Below are positions 25,357 to 35,087 of a DNA stretch of 64,000 nt, one piece after another; the first letter of the stretch is position 1; each line of letters opens with the position of its first letter. The position numbers and the translations under genes were made by a program. The stretch is from Vibrio sp. STUT-A11. GTDB lineage: Bacteria; Pseudomonadota; Gammaproteobacteria; Enterobacterales; Vibrionaceae. Where the stretch lies: assembly GCF_026000435.1 (NCBI RefSeq), contig NZ_AP026763.1, forward strand, positions 3,100,001-3,164,000, written 5' to 3'. Below the pieces are notes generated by a model. It did no database searches. It was given only the letters and a program-made list of their open reading frames with translations, and was not told where the DNA came from.

Positions 25357-26615
25357 TTCGTCTAATATATACGTTACTGCTAGCACTAGTGTCGCCAATT
25401 CTTTTGTTTGGTTTGTACAAGAGCAAGCCAAACAAGCCTAAATTTGGTTCGCGCTGGAAAGAGCATTTCGGTATTACACCAAAGCTCAATACTGACCAAC
25501 GCCCAATATGGATCCATGCCGTATCCGTTGGTGAAAGCATCGCTGCAGCACCGCTAATAAAAGCGTTAAAAAAGCAGAATCCTGGGCAGACGATTCTGGT
25601 TACCACAACAACCAGTACCGGGGCTGAGCAGGTAGCAAAATTAGGTGATTTAGTTGAACACCGCTACATGCCGATCGACTTTAGCTTTGCGGTGAAAGGT
25701 TTCTTGAAAGCCACAAATCCAAAGCAAATGCTGATTATTGAAACCGAACTCTGGCCAAATACCCTAAATACGGTACACAAAGCCGGAATTCCAATCACTG
25801 TCGTTAATGCACGCTTGTCTGAAAAATCATACCGCAACTACGCCAAAGTGCAGCCTTTGTTTAACCTTTTGCATCCAAAACTTACTCAGGTGTTGTGCCA
25901 AACCGAATCGGATGCTGAGCGTTTTTCGCGCTTAGGCGTCGATAGCAATAAACTATTCGTGACAGGTTCAATTAAGTTCGATATCCAAATTTCAGACAGT
26001 GTGAAAGCAAAAGGAAAAGAATTACGTTCTGCTCTTGGCGAACACAGACCTGTCTGGATAGCGGCAAGCACTCATAAGGGTGAAGACGAGCAGGTATTAG
26101 AGGCTCACAAGCAAGTGCTTAAATCAAAACCAAAGGCCTTACTAATCCTAGTCCCTCGCCACCCGGAGCGTTTTGATAGCGTCTTTGAACTTTGTCAGGG
26201 TCAAGGCTTTGAAACCATTCGTCGTACATCACAGTCAGAGGTAGCTGAGTCAACTCAAGTTTACCTCGGCGATACCATGGGTGAGATGTTGATTTTAATC
26301 GGCGCAGCTGATGTTTGCTTTATGGGCGGAAGTTTAGTTGGTGATAAAGTTGGTGGACACAATGTGTTGGAACCAGCGGCTTTGGGGGTACCAGTGATCA
26401 CCGGCCCTAGTTACTATAATTTTACCGAAATTGTGGAAGATCTTTATTCTCAACACGCTTTGACGATCATTGCTAATGAATATGAGCTCTCGAAAAAAGT
26501 GCTAGAGCAAACTTCTAACAATAAAAGCCAAACTAAGGGTTCCTTAATCAAAAAGACCGAGCCAATAAAATTAAGTATTGAACGAATCGTCAGCGTAGAA
26601 AAAAGATTTATATAG
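25350..26615 (+). CDS. waaA: Kdo transferase (lipid IVA)
   Basis: A 421-residue GT30 enzyme. An N-terminal membrane helix is followed by KFGSRWKEHFG and the acceptor motif HAVSVGES near residue 54. The ETELWPN motif near residue 130, VNARLSEKS and GSIKFD follow, and the C-terminal half has GGSLVGDKVGGHNVLEPAALGVPV. It adds Kdo residues to lipid IVA. Because kdkA, a Kdo kinase gene, lies further along, this enzyme may be monofunctional as in vibrios with a single phosphorylated Kdo; that is inference. Its start overlaps waaF, so the two are co-translated. Confidence 0.96.
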   Translation: MLIRLIYTLLLALVSPILLFGLYKSKPNKPKFGSRWKEHFGITPKLNTDQRPIWIHAVSVGESIAAAPLIKALKKQNPGQTILVTTTTSTGAEQVAKLGDLVEHRYMPIDFSFAVKGFLKATNPKQMLIIETELWPNTLNTVHKAGIPITVVNARLSEKSYRNYAKVQPLFNLLHPKLTQVLCQTESDAERFSRLGVDSNKLFVTGSIKFDIQISDSVKAKGKELRSALGEHRPVWIAASTHKGEDEQVLEAHKQVLKSKPKALLILVPRHPERFDSVFELCQGQGFETIRRTSQSEVAESTQVYLGDTMGEMLILIGAADVCFMGGSLVGDKVGGHNVLEPAALGVPVITGPSYYNFTEIVEDLYSQHALTIIANEYELSKKVLEQTSNNKSQTKGSLIKKTEPIKLSIERIVSVEKRFI

Positions 26616-26640
26616 CCTTACGGTTATTACTGGAGAATAT

Positions 26641-27318
26641 ATGAAAAAATTAGCTATATTACAATCTAACTATATTCCATGGAAAGGTTACTTTGACTTA
26701 ATAAAAAAATCAGACCTTTTCGTTTTTCATGATGATCTCCAATACACAAAAAATGATTGGAGAAACAGAAATAAAATAAAAACGGCAAAGGGAACTGAAT
26801 GGCTTTCAATTCCTTGTGGGACCAATGAAAAAAGATTGATTTGTGAAGTACCTTTAAATGACAAGAAATGGGTTAACAAGCACAAAAACAAAATAATCAG
26901 CGAGTATAAAGATTGTCCATATTTTGATGAATATAAATTTGTTCTCGATTATATCTATGACAACAAATGGGATAACCTTTCTGACTTTAATCAGTCTGTT
27001 ATCAAGTTTATTTCTAAAGAAGCTCTTGGCTTTAAAACAGAGTTTATGGATTCAAGGGAGCTCGATCTAAAAGAAAAAAAACAAGAGAGAGTACTGGAAA
27101 TATTGGAAAAACTTGGCTACCACTACTATATTTCAGGGCCTGCTGCAAAAGATTATATCGATGAGAATAAGTTTACGTCTAAAGGCATAGAGATTGAGTG
27201 GATGGACTACTCCCATTACCCTGAATACCCTCAAAAGCATGGAGAATTTGAACATGCCGTGTCTATCTTAGACCTCATTTTCAATACTGGTAAAAATGCT
27301 AAAGACTATATAAGTTAA
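26641..27318 (+). CDS. WbqC-family protein
   Basis: A 225-residue protein with the WbqC signature QSNYIPWKGYFDLIKKSD at the N-terminus, then FVFHDDLQYTKNDWRNRNKI and SIPCG. WbqC proteins occur in O-antigen and flagellin-glycan loci and are thought to help modify amino sugars, but no reaction is firmly established. A GGAG site precedes the ATG. The gene is AT-rich compared with waaA just upstream, marking the start of an accessory block of about 4 kb. With rffA and the wecF-like gene nearby, an N-acyl modification of Fuc4N is a reasonable guess. Confidence 0.82.
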   Translation: MKKLAILQSNYIPWKGYFDLIKKSDLFVFHDDLQYTKNDWRNRNKIKTAKGTEWLSIPCGTNEKRLICEVPLNDKKWVNKHKNKIISEYKDCPYFDEYKFVLDYIYDNKWDNLSDFNQSVIKFISKEALGFKTEFMDSRELDLKEKKQERVLEILEKLGYHYYISGPAAKDYIDENKFTSKGIEIEWMDYSHYPEYPQKHGEFEHAVSILDLIFNTGKNAKDYIS

Positions 27319-27329
27319 AAATAACAATT

Positions 27330-27368
27330 GTGGTCAGAAATTTAATTTACACTTAAAAACCTGACCAC
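27330..27368. terminator. Inverted repeat between convergent genes
   Basis: GTGGTCAG and CTGACCAC enclose 23 AT-rich bases between the converging wbqC-like and sulfotransferase genes. The loop is long and no T-run follows, so its terminator role is tentative. Confidence 0.4.
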
Positions 27369-27394
27369 TATTCATAACATCTTTATTATTTGGC

Positions 27395-28330
27395 TTAGAA
27401 ACCTAACTCATCCTTAATAATGGACTCTATCGAGCTATTCAACCTTCTAACTTCATATTCAACATTTTCACTACTGGATGAATAGTTACTTTCAAACTCT
27501 TTTCTGTCAACTTTAAATGGTTCCACGTAGGTATGTATAATAACTTCATTGCTAGAAGAGGTTGAGGTGTCATACTTCATTAACTCCATCTCTTTTTTAC
27601 AAACAGTTTCAATATACTCTATTACCGTAGAGGGAAGAACTTTTTTATAATTGCCAATAGCAGATGTATCAAATGCCTTTTTCTCTCCAAATGAAGAATT
27701 TCCTTTCCATGATGATAAGTTCATCTGTTCAACTAAGGATTCGTAAGATAGAGAATCAATGTCTAGAAAAGAATATATAGATTCCAAAACACTTTCAGGG
27801 TGTATTAACAAGTCTTCCATTCTGAGTACCATTAAGTTTGGATCATTTTTAAACACTTCACCAATAAGTACACTCTTTCGCCAGTTTCTCAGATCAAACA
27901 GTACTGGCCTTTCCTTTCCTGTATATTCTGCACCATTACCAAATGACATTGAAGCGATCACATCTCTAGGATCCCTCACAATTAAAATACATTTGATGCC
28001 ATTCTTGATAAAAAAAGGAATGAACTCTTCTGCCAAAACTTCCTTAACACCACAAACTTTACTGTCTTCACTCTCAGGCATAAAGCTATCTACACTTGAG
28101 TTTAGTAACAACCAATGATTAAGCTCTTTTAATGTGTATTCACTATTACCTGAATAGTGAGATAACAGATGGTATTTGTCTAAGTTTAATGATTGGTGAA
28201 AGCCTTTTATGCACTTCAGAAAGTCTTGAGTACTGCTCTGATAGGATATTGATACGTCCGAGTGCATATCTAAGGCTCTTTGCAGCAATGTAGTACCAGA
28301 GCGCATCATACCGGTTAAAAACACTCTCAT
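27395..28330 (-). CDS. Sulfotransferase family protein
   Basis: A 311-residue cytoplasmic protein with a textbook sulfotransferase layout. The 5'-phosphosulfate loop is FLTGMMRSGTTLLQRALD at the N-terminus, and the 3'-phosphate motif is LIVRDPRDVIASM near residue 117. An LRMEDLL segment near 170 and GSSFG/GNYKK-like regions near 215-225 complete the PAPS site. It would sulfate a sugar or lipid-linked intermediate. It lies at the end of the wecF-like/rffA/rmlA/rmlB group on the minus strand. With the gene at 4445-5476 it is one of two PAPS-using candidates in the window. Confidence 0.82.
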   Translation of the reverse strand: MRVFLTGMMRSGTTLLQRALDMHSDVSISYQSSTQDFLKCIKGFHQSLNLDKYHLLSHYSGNSEYTLKELNHWLLLNSSVDSFMPESEDSKVCGVKEVLAEEFIPFFIKNGIKCILIVRDPRDVIASMSFGNGAEYTGKERPVLFDLRNWRKSVLIGEVFKNDPNLMVLRMEDLLIHPESVLESIYSFLDIDSLSYESLVEQMNLSSWKGNSSFGEKKAFDTSAIGNYKKVLPSTVIEYIETVCKKEMELMKYDTSTSSSNEVIIHTYVEPFKVDRKEFESNYSSSSENVEYEVRRLNSSIESIIKDELGF

Positions 28331-28363
28331 TTTGACCTCTCATTAAAGATTCAATTTAATATT

Positions 28364-29425
28364 TTAGGAGCTATAAAGATTATTAAGCTGTAGTATTAGG
28401 TTCTCTTTAGAAAAAAACTCATTTATTATTTTCGAGTTTCTTTCACTATCTATGTTTTCTTTCAAGTTTAACGCTTGCACATCACCAAGGTGTACACCCA
28501 ACTCATCAAAGAAATTCCACTGCGATGTATTACTACATGCATAAACTCTTTTTCCTAAGCTAAGTAAAGATACGGTATTTCCTAGAGCCTGGGGTCTTTT
28601 ATGATTGAAGATAGCAATATCTATACTCAATAAAAGCTGATTGTACTCTTCAATCGGCAATAACTCTGTTAATGGATAAAAGTTGTCCTTACCAAATAAT
28701 TTAAAGCCAAGTTCAGTAATTTCTTTCCTATAAGCCTTATGTCCATAGCTCAAAGGGCAGTAAACTTTCACATTTTTTGAATAATATGGACTACTTACTA
28801 ACTTATGAAAAACTTCCTCGTGATCATTTATTGGATCGGCAGAGTTCCCCACAAGAATATTAATAGATTCGCTACTTTTATCATCATTACTGTGAATTTT
28901 TGGTGGAATATTTGTTGGATATGAGAAACACTGGATAAAGTTTCCGGTTGCTCCATAATTTTTCTTAGCCAACTTATAATTACCTTCGGATACCGTCGCT
29001 ATTGAAGAAAACCAAGGTATTACTTTTCGCTTAATTTTCTCAGGAAACGATTTTTGCTTCTCTGGTGAAAGTTGTGCATTATGTAAATCTCCCCCCCAGA
29101 CAATCCACTTACACTTTTTGGCATTACTTTTCGGTAATAGATAAAGAAGCCAGTTAATAACTTTGTTATTAGTGGAATGAAGAATAACGACGTCAGCCCT
29201 TTTAATCTTCCGGATTGCTTTTATGTAAAACAAAAACTTTCTAATATTTCTATTTTTACCTTTGTTTTTACATTGTACTACACCTAGAGTATCATCCAGT
29301 CTTGCATCGTAACCATAAAATAGATACTCATGGTTATAACCCTGTAGGTTCTCTTCATTAAACTTAACAAACGGAAATATAAATTTATCGATATTTCCAA
29401 TATGTAAAATATTTTTTTTCTTCAT
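28364..29425 (-). CDS. WecF-like Fuc4N(Ac) transferase (GT56)
   Basis: A 353-residue protein resembling TDP-Fuc4NAc:lipid II Fuc4NAc transferase (WecF). Shared features are WIVWGGDLHNAQLS near residue 107, the INILVGNSADPINDHEEVF block near 188 (ILVGNSxDxxNxH in WecF) and VKVYCPLSYG near 220. Its ATG is 4 bases after the rffA stop. It would transfer the dTDP-Fuc4N made by RmlA, RmlB and RffA to a lipid-linked or core acceptor. The rest of the enterobacterial common antigen operon is absent here, so it probably serves an LPS or O-unit. Specificity is inferred. Confidence 0.8.
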   Translation of the reverse strand: MKKKNILHIGNIDKFIFPFVKFNEENLQGYNHEYLFYGYDARLDDTLGVVQCKNKGKNRNIRKFLFYIKAIRKIKRADVVILHSTNNKVINWLLYLLPKSNAKKCKWIVWGGDLHNAQLSPEKQKSFPEKIKRKVIPWFSSIATVSEGNYKLAKKNYGATGNFIQCFSYPTNIPPKIHSNDDKSSESINILVGNSADPINDHEEVFHKLVSSPYYSKNVKVYCPLSYGHKAYRKEITELGFKLFGKDNFYPLTELLPIEEYNQLLLSIDIAIFNHKRPQALGNTVSLLSLGKRVYACSNTSQWNFFDELGVHLGDVQALNLKENIDSERNSKIINEFFSKENLILQLNNLYSS

Positions 29426-29428
29426 AAA

Positions 29429-30610
29429 CTATGAATTCTTGAAAAACGACAGAGTATGGTTGATGACATGTTCTACTTCTTCATCTGTCATATTGTAAAA
29501 TATAGGAAGCCTCAGCAACTTTTCGCTTTCTTGTGTTGTATACTGATCACTTCCAATAAATACACTTGAACTCATCCCTTTCTCTGAGGAGTGTAACGGA
29601 ACATAATGAAAAACTGCGGTCACACCATTCTCTTTTAAATGCTCTATTAATCTTGTTCTTTCAGCTAAATTTTTTAATTTCAAATAGAACATATGTGCGT
29701 TGTGTGTACACATTTCTGGTACAGTAGGGAGCTCAACTAGGCTTTGGTCTTTTAAAACAGTAAAAGCTGTGAAGTACTTATCCCAAATTTCATTTCTTTT
29801 TTCATTAATCTCATCGTAAGCATCCAATTGGGCCATTAAGTAAGCAGATTGGATTTCTGATGGTAAATATGAACTGCCTATGTCAACCCAACTGTACTTA
29901 TCTACCATTCCTCTAAAGAATAAGCTTCTGTTGGTTCCCTTTTCTCTTATAACCTCAGCACGTTCAATAAACCTTTCATCATTAATGATTAGAAGACCAC
30001 CTTCACCACCGCTGGTATAGTTCTTGGTTTCATGAAAACTAAGAGCTCCCATGTGACCGATTGTACCTAATGGTTTACCTTCATAATGAGCATGCATTCC
30101 TTGAGCAGCATCTTCTATAACAAATAAGTCATACTTATTTGCTATATCCATAATCGTATTCATCTCACAAGCGACACCCGCATAATGAACTGGAACTATC
30201 GCTTTGGTCTTACTCGTTATCGCGGCTTCAATTAAGTTTTCATCAATATTCATCGTGTCTGGCCTGATATCGACAAAAACTATTTTAGCTCCTCTCAATA
30301 GAAAGGGGTTTGCTGTACTGACAAAGGTATAGCTTGGCATGATAACTTCATCACCTTGCTGTATATCTAATAAGATTGCGGCAAGTTCTAACGCATGTGT
30401 ACAAGATGGGGTCATTAGTGCTTTCTTAGCGTTAAGCTTTTCTTCAAACCAATCTTGACAGCGACGACTAAATTCCCTGTCACCACTCAACTTCTTACTA
30501 TCAATAGCTTTAGAGATAAGTGCTAACTCTTTACCTGTCACTGGGGCTTTATTAAATGGGATTAACATACTAATACTCATTTTTGTAAAGTGCCTTGAAA
30601 ACAATATCAT
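29429..30610 (-). CDS. rffA: dTDP-4-amino-4,6-dideoxygalactose transaminase
   Basis: A 393-residue PLP-dependent sugar aminotransferase (DegT/DnrJ/EryC1 family) of the WecE/RffA type. PFNKAPVTGKEL matches the family N-terminus, IEDAAQGMHA near residue 177 holds the PLP-binding Asp, and SFHETKNYTSGGEGG near 200 contains the Schiff-base Lys. It converts dTDP-4-keto-6-deoxyglucose to dTDP-Fuc4N with glutamate. The predicted start carries about 14 extra residues; MSISMLIPFNKAP within the frame (around 30580) is a likelier start. It lies between rmlA and the wecF-like gene in one minus-strand group. Confidence 0.92.
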   Translation of the reverse strand: MILFSRHFTKMSISMLIPFNKAPVTGKELALISKAIDSKKLSGDREFSRRCQDWFEEKLNAKKALMTPSCTHALELAAILLDIQQGDEVIMPSYTFVSTANPFLLRGAKIVFVDIRPDTMNIDENLIEAAITSKTKAIVPVHYAGVACEMNTIMDIANKYDLFVIEDAAQGMHAHYEGKPLGTIGHMGALSFHETKNYTSGGEGGLLIINDERFIERAEVIREKGTNRSLFFRGMVDKYSWVDIGSSYLPSEIQSAYLMAQLDAYDEINEKRNEIWDKYFTAFTVLKDQSLVELPTVPEMCTHNAHMFYLKLKNLAERTRLIEHLKENGVTAVFHYVPLHSSEKGMSSSVFIGSDQYTTQESEKLLRLPIFYNMTDEEVEHVINHTLSFFKNS

Positions 30611-30657
30611 GCCCAGACACTTAAAATCTCAAACTAAATAAAAAGCTTTTAAAGTGG

Positions 30658-31521
30658 CTACTTCACCAATGCTTTTAAATATTGACCGTACGAGTTTTTG
30701 TCTAGTTTACTTGCTAGTTCTAATAGCTGATCTTGGCCAAGCCAACCGTTCTTAAACGCAATTTCTTCTAAACACGCGATCTTCAATCCCTGAACATTCT
30801 CAATGGTTTCTACGAAGGAAGAAGCTTCATGCAAGCTGGCATGGGTGCCTGTATCTAACCAGGCAAAACCACGCCCGAGTAGTTTGACGTTTAGCTTGCC
30901 GCGGTCCAGATACATCTGATTCAGCGTAGAGATCTCCAGTTCACCTCGCTCAGATGGCTGGACTTGCTTTGCCAGCTCAACGACGTCGTTATCGTAAAAA
31001 TATAAACCGGTCACCGCATAATTTGATTTCGGTACCTTAGGCTTCTCTTCAATAGAAATGGCTCGCATGTTGTCGTCAAATTCCACAACACCAAAACGCT
31101 CTGGGTCTTTCACTTGATAACCAAATACCGTCGCCCCTTCTAAAGAGCTCGCAGCATTTTTTAGAATTGGAGTAAAACCTTGACCATAAAAGATATTATC
31201 CCCCAACACTAAGCAAACAGAATCGTCACCAATGAACTCTTCACCGATGATAAAAGCTTGTGCTAAGCCTTCAGGCTTTTCTTGAACCGCATACGTTAGG
31301 GAGATACCAAAATCAGAACCATCCCCAAGTAAACGCTTAAAGCCTTCTTGGTCTTCAGGAGTCGTGATAATCAAAATATCTTTAATTCCCGACAACATTA
31401 ATACAGACAATGGGTAGTAAACCATTGGCTTGTCGTACACTGGTAATAACTGTTTTGATACACCACGTGTAATTGGGTAAAGTCGAGTCCCAGAACCACC
31501 TGCAAGAACAATACCTTTCAT
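30658..31521 (-). CDS. rmlA: Glucose-1-phosphate thymidylyltransferase
   Basis: A 287-residue nucleotidyltransferase with the RmlA motifs GIVLAGGSGTRLYPITRGVS at the N-terminus, KPMVYYPLSVLMLSGI near residue 31, LGDNIFYG near 106, and IEEKPKVPKSN near 160. It makes dTDP-glucose from dTTP and Glc-1-P. Length matches the family. It follows rmlB by a short gap. With RmlB and RffA it supplies dTDP-Fuc4N. rmlC and rmlD are not in the window, so dTDP-rhamnose is not the obvious product. Confidence 0.97.
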   Translation of the reverse strand: MKGIVLAGGSGTRLYPITRGVSKQLLPVYDKPMVYYPLSVLMLSGIKDILIITTPEDQEGFKRLLGDGSDFGISLTYAVQEKPEGLAQAFIIGEEFIGDDSVCLVLGDNIFYGQGFTPILKNAASSLEGATVFGYQVKDPERFGVVEFDDNMRAISIEEKPKVPKSNYAVTGLYFYDNDVVELAKQVQPSERGELEISTLNQMYLDRGKLNVKLLGRGFAWLDTGTHASLHEASSFVETIENVQGLKIACLEEIAFKNGWLGQDQLLELASKLDKNSYGQYLKALVK

Positions 31522-31538
31522 TTTCAGACCTTTTTCAA

Positions 31539-32624
31539 TTAGTTACCGAGGCGTTCTAAGCTATACGAACCATCTAAAACACGCTGCCACCAGTTTTCAT
31601 TAGTTAAATACCACATAACGGTTTTACGCAGACCTGTTTCAAAGGTTTCTTGCGGAGTCCAACCTAGGTCGCGCTCAATCTTAGAAGCATCGATGGCGTA
31701 TCGAACATCATGCCCCGGACGGTCTTTAACGAAGGTAATAAGATCTCGGTAATGTACAACACCTTGAGGTTTTGTTGGCACTAGCTCTTCCAACAACTCA
31801 CAGATAGTTTGTACGACATCAATATTCGCTTTTTCATTGTGCCCGCCAATATTGTATGTTTCACCAATTGAGCCTTCTGTCACGACTTTGTATAGCGCTC
31901 TTGCATGGTCTTCAACAAATAACCAATCGCGAATCTGCATACCATCACCATACACTGGTAGCGGTTTTCCTTTTAGCGCATTCAAAATCATTAATGGGAT
32001 CAGTTTTTCAGGAAAATGATACGGACCATAATTGTTTGAGCAGTTAGTAATAATTGTCGGAAAGCCATAAGTGCGTTGCCACGCTCTAACTAAGTGGTCA
32101 CTCGAAGCTTTAGATGCGGAATATGGTGAAGATGGCGCATAAGAGGTATCTTCTGTAAACAGCTCATCAATGCTGTCTAAATCTCCATAAACTTCATCAG
32201 TCGAAATATGGTGGAATCGGAACGCTGCCTGTTTCTTTGAATCTAGTTGATTCCAGTATGCACGCGCTGACTCTAGCAACGCATAAGTGCCAACAATATT
32301 GGTTTCAATAAACGCAGCAGGGCCATCGATAGAGCGGTCAACATGGGACTCAGCTGCCAGGTGCATAACCATGTCAGGTTGATGTTGCTCAAATACGCGA
32401 TCAAGCTCAGCACGATCACAGATATCGACCTGTTCAAACGCATAACGTGTATTATCAGACACTTCAGTCAAAGACTCCAAATTCCCGGCATAAGTTAGCT
32501 TATCGAGATTAACAACAGAGTCTTGAGTATGATTGATGATATGACGCACAACCGCAGAGCCTATAAAGCCTGCACCGCCAGTAACTAATATCTTCATTTG
32601 AATAATTTCCAACGTGAAGGTCAA
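31539..32624 (-). CDS. rmlB: dTDP-glucose 4,6-dehydratase
   Basis: A 361-residue extended SDR with NAD-binding ILVTGGAGFIGSAVVRH near residue 12, the HLAAESHVDRS motif near 90, STDEVYGDL near 145 and the catalytic YSASKASSDHL near 172. It converts dTDP-glucose to dTDP-4-keto-6-deoxyglucose. The frame starts MTFTLEIIQMKILVTGG; the second Met (32597) matches the usual family start and is probable. It heads the rmlB-rmlA-rffA-wecF-like minus-strand group, divergent from the OafA-type gene. Confidence 0.97.
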   Translation of the reverse strand: MTFTLEIIQMKILVTGGAGFIGSAVVRHIINHTQDSVVNLDKLTYAGNLESLTEVSDNTRYAFEQVDICDRAELDRVFEQHQPDMVMHLAAESHVDRSIDGPAAFIETNIVGTYALLESARAYWNQLDSKKQAAFRFHHISTDEVYGDLDSIDELFTEDTSYAPSSPYSASKASSDHLVRAWQRTYGFPTIITNCSNNYGPYHFPEKLIPLMILNALKGKPLPVYGDGMQIRDWLFVEDHARALYKVVTEGSIGETYNIGGHNEKANIDVVQTICELLEELVPTKPQGVVHYRDLITFVKDRPGHDVRYAIDASKIERDLGWTPQETFETGLRKTVMWYLTNENWWQRVLDGSYSLERLGN

Positions 32625-33043
32625 TCAGTCGTTTATTGTTTTAGTTAAACGGAAGCCATAGCGTCAAAACGTTCTGCAACTCATCGACCTAAAACATAAA
32701 CACTGATTTATTGTCTAAACCTGATGGGGAGATTGTAGAGCAGTGAGTAATTACCGCAATTACTTTCTAAATGGACTCATATACCCAAGTAACTTCAAGA
32801 TGAAGGATTCAGAGTCTTATCATCGGTGCAAGTTCAAGAATAAAGACAGTTTTTTCGATTCCAAGACGTTACACCAACTTTGTTCCATCAGTTTCCAAAT
32901 GCCTCATATGAATAAGTGCTTTTTTCACCTATACTATGTACCTTGTCAATAGCTCATAAGTAATGATCTACTCTTAGGTGGCGTTGGATATACCATAGAA
33001 ACCTACCTGTAAAAGTTCCTCAATGTAGTTCCAAGTCCAAAAT
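32625..33043. other. Intergenic region between rmlB and the OafA-type gene
   Basis: A 419-bp divergent spacer. It holds a copy of the Vibrio-type repeat ATACCCAAGTAACTTCAAG (32781-32802) and presumably both promoters. A 69-codon open frame here (32743-32952) covers the repeat, lacks a good ribosome site and resembles no family, so I regard it as non-coding. Confidence 0.5.
32781..32802 (+). repeat. ATACCCAA-type dispersed intergenic repeat, copy 1
   Basis: ATACCCAAGTAACTTCAAG matches, with few changes, sequences at 39158-39172, 47207-47232 and 62230-62251, all intergenic. It looks like a short dispersed repeat, with decayed flanks in this copy. Confidence 0.7.
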
Positions 33044-34951
33044 ATGCAGTTTAGAAAAGATATCAATGCACTAAGAGCATTAGCGGTAATCTTAGTTGTC
33101 GTTTACCATTTTAATTCCAGTTGGGTTCCCGGAGGTTTTGTTGGCGTTGATGTGTTCTTCGTCATTTCAGGCTTTTTGATGACCACGATCATCCTCCAAA
33201 GAGAACTGGTAAACCTATCATCATTAATCAATTTTTACGTAGCACGGTTAAACCGCATTGTACCCGCGCTCGCATTCCTTTGCGTTGCATTGCTAGCCTT
33301 AGGCTGGTTTTATGTTGCTGGAGAAGAGTATGAGACTCTAGCCAAGCATGCCAGATACAGTTTAACGTTCTTATCAAACCAAGTTTATTTAGATGAAGCG
33401 GGATACTTTGCTGCCGCCTCCAGAGAAAAGTGGCTGCTACACACATGGTCACTTTCTATCGAATGGCAGTTTTATTTACTTTACCCGATCTTCATTGGCA
33501 TCGTATTGAAGCTATTTTCGAGGTCTCGCCTTGCAGTCGCTATCAATACATTACTCCTAATCAGTTTATTTTACTGCGGATATTTATCATCTAGTGGCGA
33601 TACAAGTGGCTACTTTATGCTTTCAGCACGTGCTTGGGAGATGCTTTTAGGTTCATGGGCGGTTCTTTACAAGCCGAGGAGACCTTACCCTGCGTATGTA
33701 GGTTGGCTGCTCGTTTTGAGCTCGGCATTGGTAATCAATAAGGATTACGTATGGCCAAGCTTGGTAACGCTGCTCCCCACACTCGGTGCACTCATTATTT
33801 TATGGGCAAACCAGAGCAACCGGGTGAATGACTCTTATGTTGTCCAACAGATAGGTTTATATTCGTATTCGATCTACTTATGGCACTGGCCTGTCGTTGT
33901 TCTTTTCTACAAACTAAACTTAAGCACTCCTTTATGGTTGTTTGTTGGAATCGCACTGAGTCTATTATTAGGTGGCTTCAGTTACCATACCGTGGAACAA
34001 ATCCGATTCACTAAAAACATACATTCAGCTAAACGCCTATTTCTTCAATGTAAACCTTTGTGGTTAATTCTAATTTTGGTCGGTACAACCAAGTTCATAG
34101 CAGAAGAAAAGGGCTTTCCAACAAGAGGAACTTTAGAGCCGGAACTTGTAGAGCTATATGAAAAGTTAAGCAAAAAAGCACAAATGAGTCCATTCAGAGC
34201 CAAATGTCATATCGTTAAATATACAGGGCAACAACCAAAGGATGCCTGTACTTTTTCTTCTATGGACCCAGAATGGGCTGTTATTGGTGACAGTCATGCT
34301 TCAGAGTTAGCGTTCTCGTTGTCTGAACCATTGAAAAAAACAAGTAAAAATCTTATCCAGCTAACAATGTCAGGGTGCCCTCCATCGTATATGCAAAGCG
34401 AAGAATTTAGTGATTGTGTGAACTGGACTAACGATGTCGTTAGTTTTGTTTCATCATCTGATGAAATTAAAAATGTTGTTATTGCCTACCGGTACTCTGC
34501 TCACTTATTCGGTGGTAATGAACACTCTTATCCTGACCTGCCCAATGACTATTCTGACGAAAGAAGAGAACAGGTGTTACAATCACTAAAACTAACGGTA
34601 AATACTCTTCTTGAACAGGGAAAGGAAGTGTATTTAATGATGCCTGTGCCAGAAATGGGGATTAGTATAAAAACCCTGGTGGACCAGGCATACATGCAGA
34701 AAAAAGACCTAACAAATATTCCATCTGTCGACGTCTCGTACTACGAAAAGCGAAATCAACTGTTTTATTCTTTTATGTCTAAATCAACTTTTAAACCGGG
34801 ATTACACCCTGTTGAGATAAGAGACTTCTTCTGTGATGAGAGTCAGTGCTACGCTGTTAGAGATAAGGTGCCACTCTACTTTGATGATGATCATCCAGGT
34901 TTATCCATTACCAATGATATAGCTGCTAAGATTCTTAACAGCAAGAGTTAG
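33044..34951 (+). CDS. OafA-type acyltransferase with SGNH domain
   Basis: A 635-residue inner-membrane protein. The acyltransferase-3 domain has about ten helices (residues 1-345), beginning RKDINALRALAVILVVVYHF with the conserved Arg/His, followed by FVGVDVFFVISGFLMT. After a final helix comes a periplasmic SGNH hydrolase-like domain with AVIGDSHASELAF near residue 418 (block I, GDSH) and DDDHPGLS near the C-terminus (the Asp-x-x-His block). Such proteins O-acetylate O-antigen or core sugars across the inner membrane. It stands alone, divergent from rmlB, so it probably acts on finished LPS sugars. Confidence 0.92.
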   Translation: MQFRKDINALRALAVILVVVYHFNSSWVPGGFVGVDVFFVISGFLMTTIILQRELVNLSSLINFYVARLNRIVPALAFLCVALLALGWFYVAGEEYETLAKHARYSLTFLSNQVYLDEAGYFAAASREKWLLHTWSLSIEWQFYLLYPIFIGIVLKLFSRSRLAVAINTLLLISLFYCGYLSSSGDTSGYFMLSARAWEMLLGSWAVLYKPRRPYPAYVGWLLVLSSALVINKDYVWPSLVTLLPTLGALIILWANQSNRVNDSYVVQQIGLYSYSIYLWHWPVVVLFYKLNLSTPLWLFVGIALSLLLGGFSYHTVEQIRFTKNIHSAKRLFLQCKPLWLILILVGTTKFIAEEKGFPTRGTLEPELVELYEKLSKKAQMSPFRAKCHIVKYTGQQPKDACTFSSMDPEWAVIGDSHASELAFSLSEPLKKTSKNLIQLTMSGCPPSYMQSEEFSDCVNWTNDVVSFVSSSDEIKNVVIAYRYSAHLFGGNEHSYPDLPNDYSDERREQVLQSLKLTVNTLLEQGKEVYLMMPVPEMGISIKTLVDQAYMQKKDLTNIPSVDVSYYEKRNQLFYSFMSKSTFKPGLHPVEIRDFFCDESQCYAVRDKVPLYFDDDHPGLSITNDIAAKILNSKS

Positions 34952-35087
34952 TCTACGGGTGGGATCATTGGCTCATGTTGTGAGAAAAAACTCAGGGAAA
35001 CCATAAACATGAGGTGCGAGGCAAAATAAGAACGAAAGCGCAGGCAGGTTTTTATCTCGTTCGTCGTACAACTAAGCCAATCATCTG

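Noticed and set aside
32743..32952. 69-codon plus-strand frame between rmlB and the OafA-type gene
   Set aside because: It runs through a dispersed intergenic repeat and has no recognisable domain or good ribosome site.
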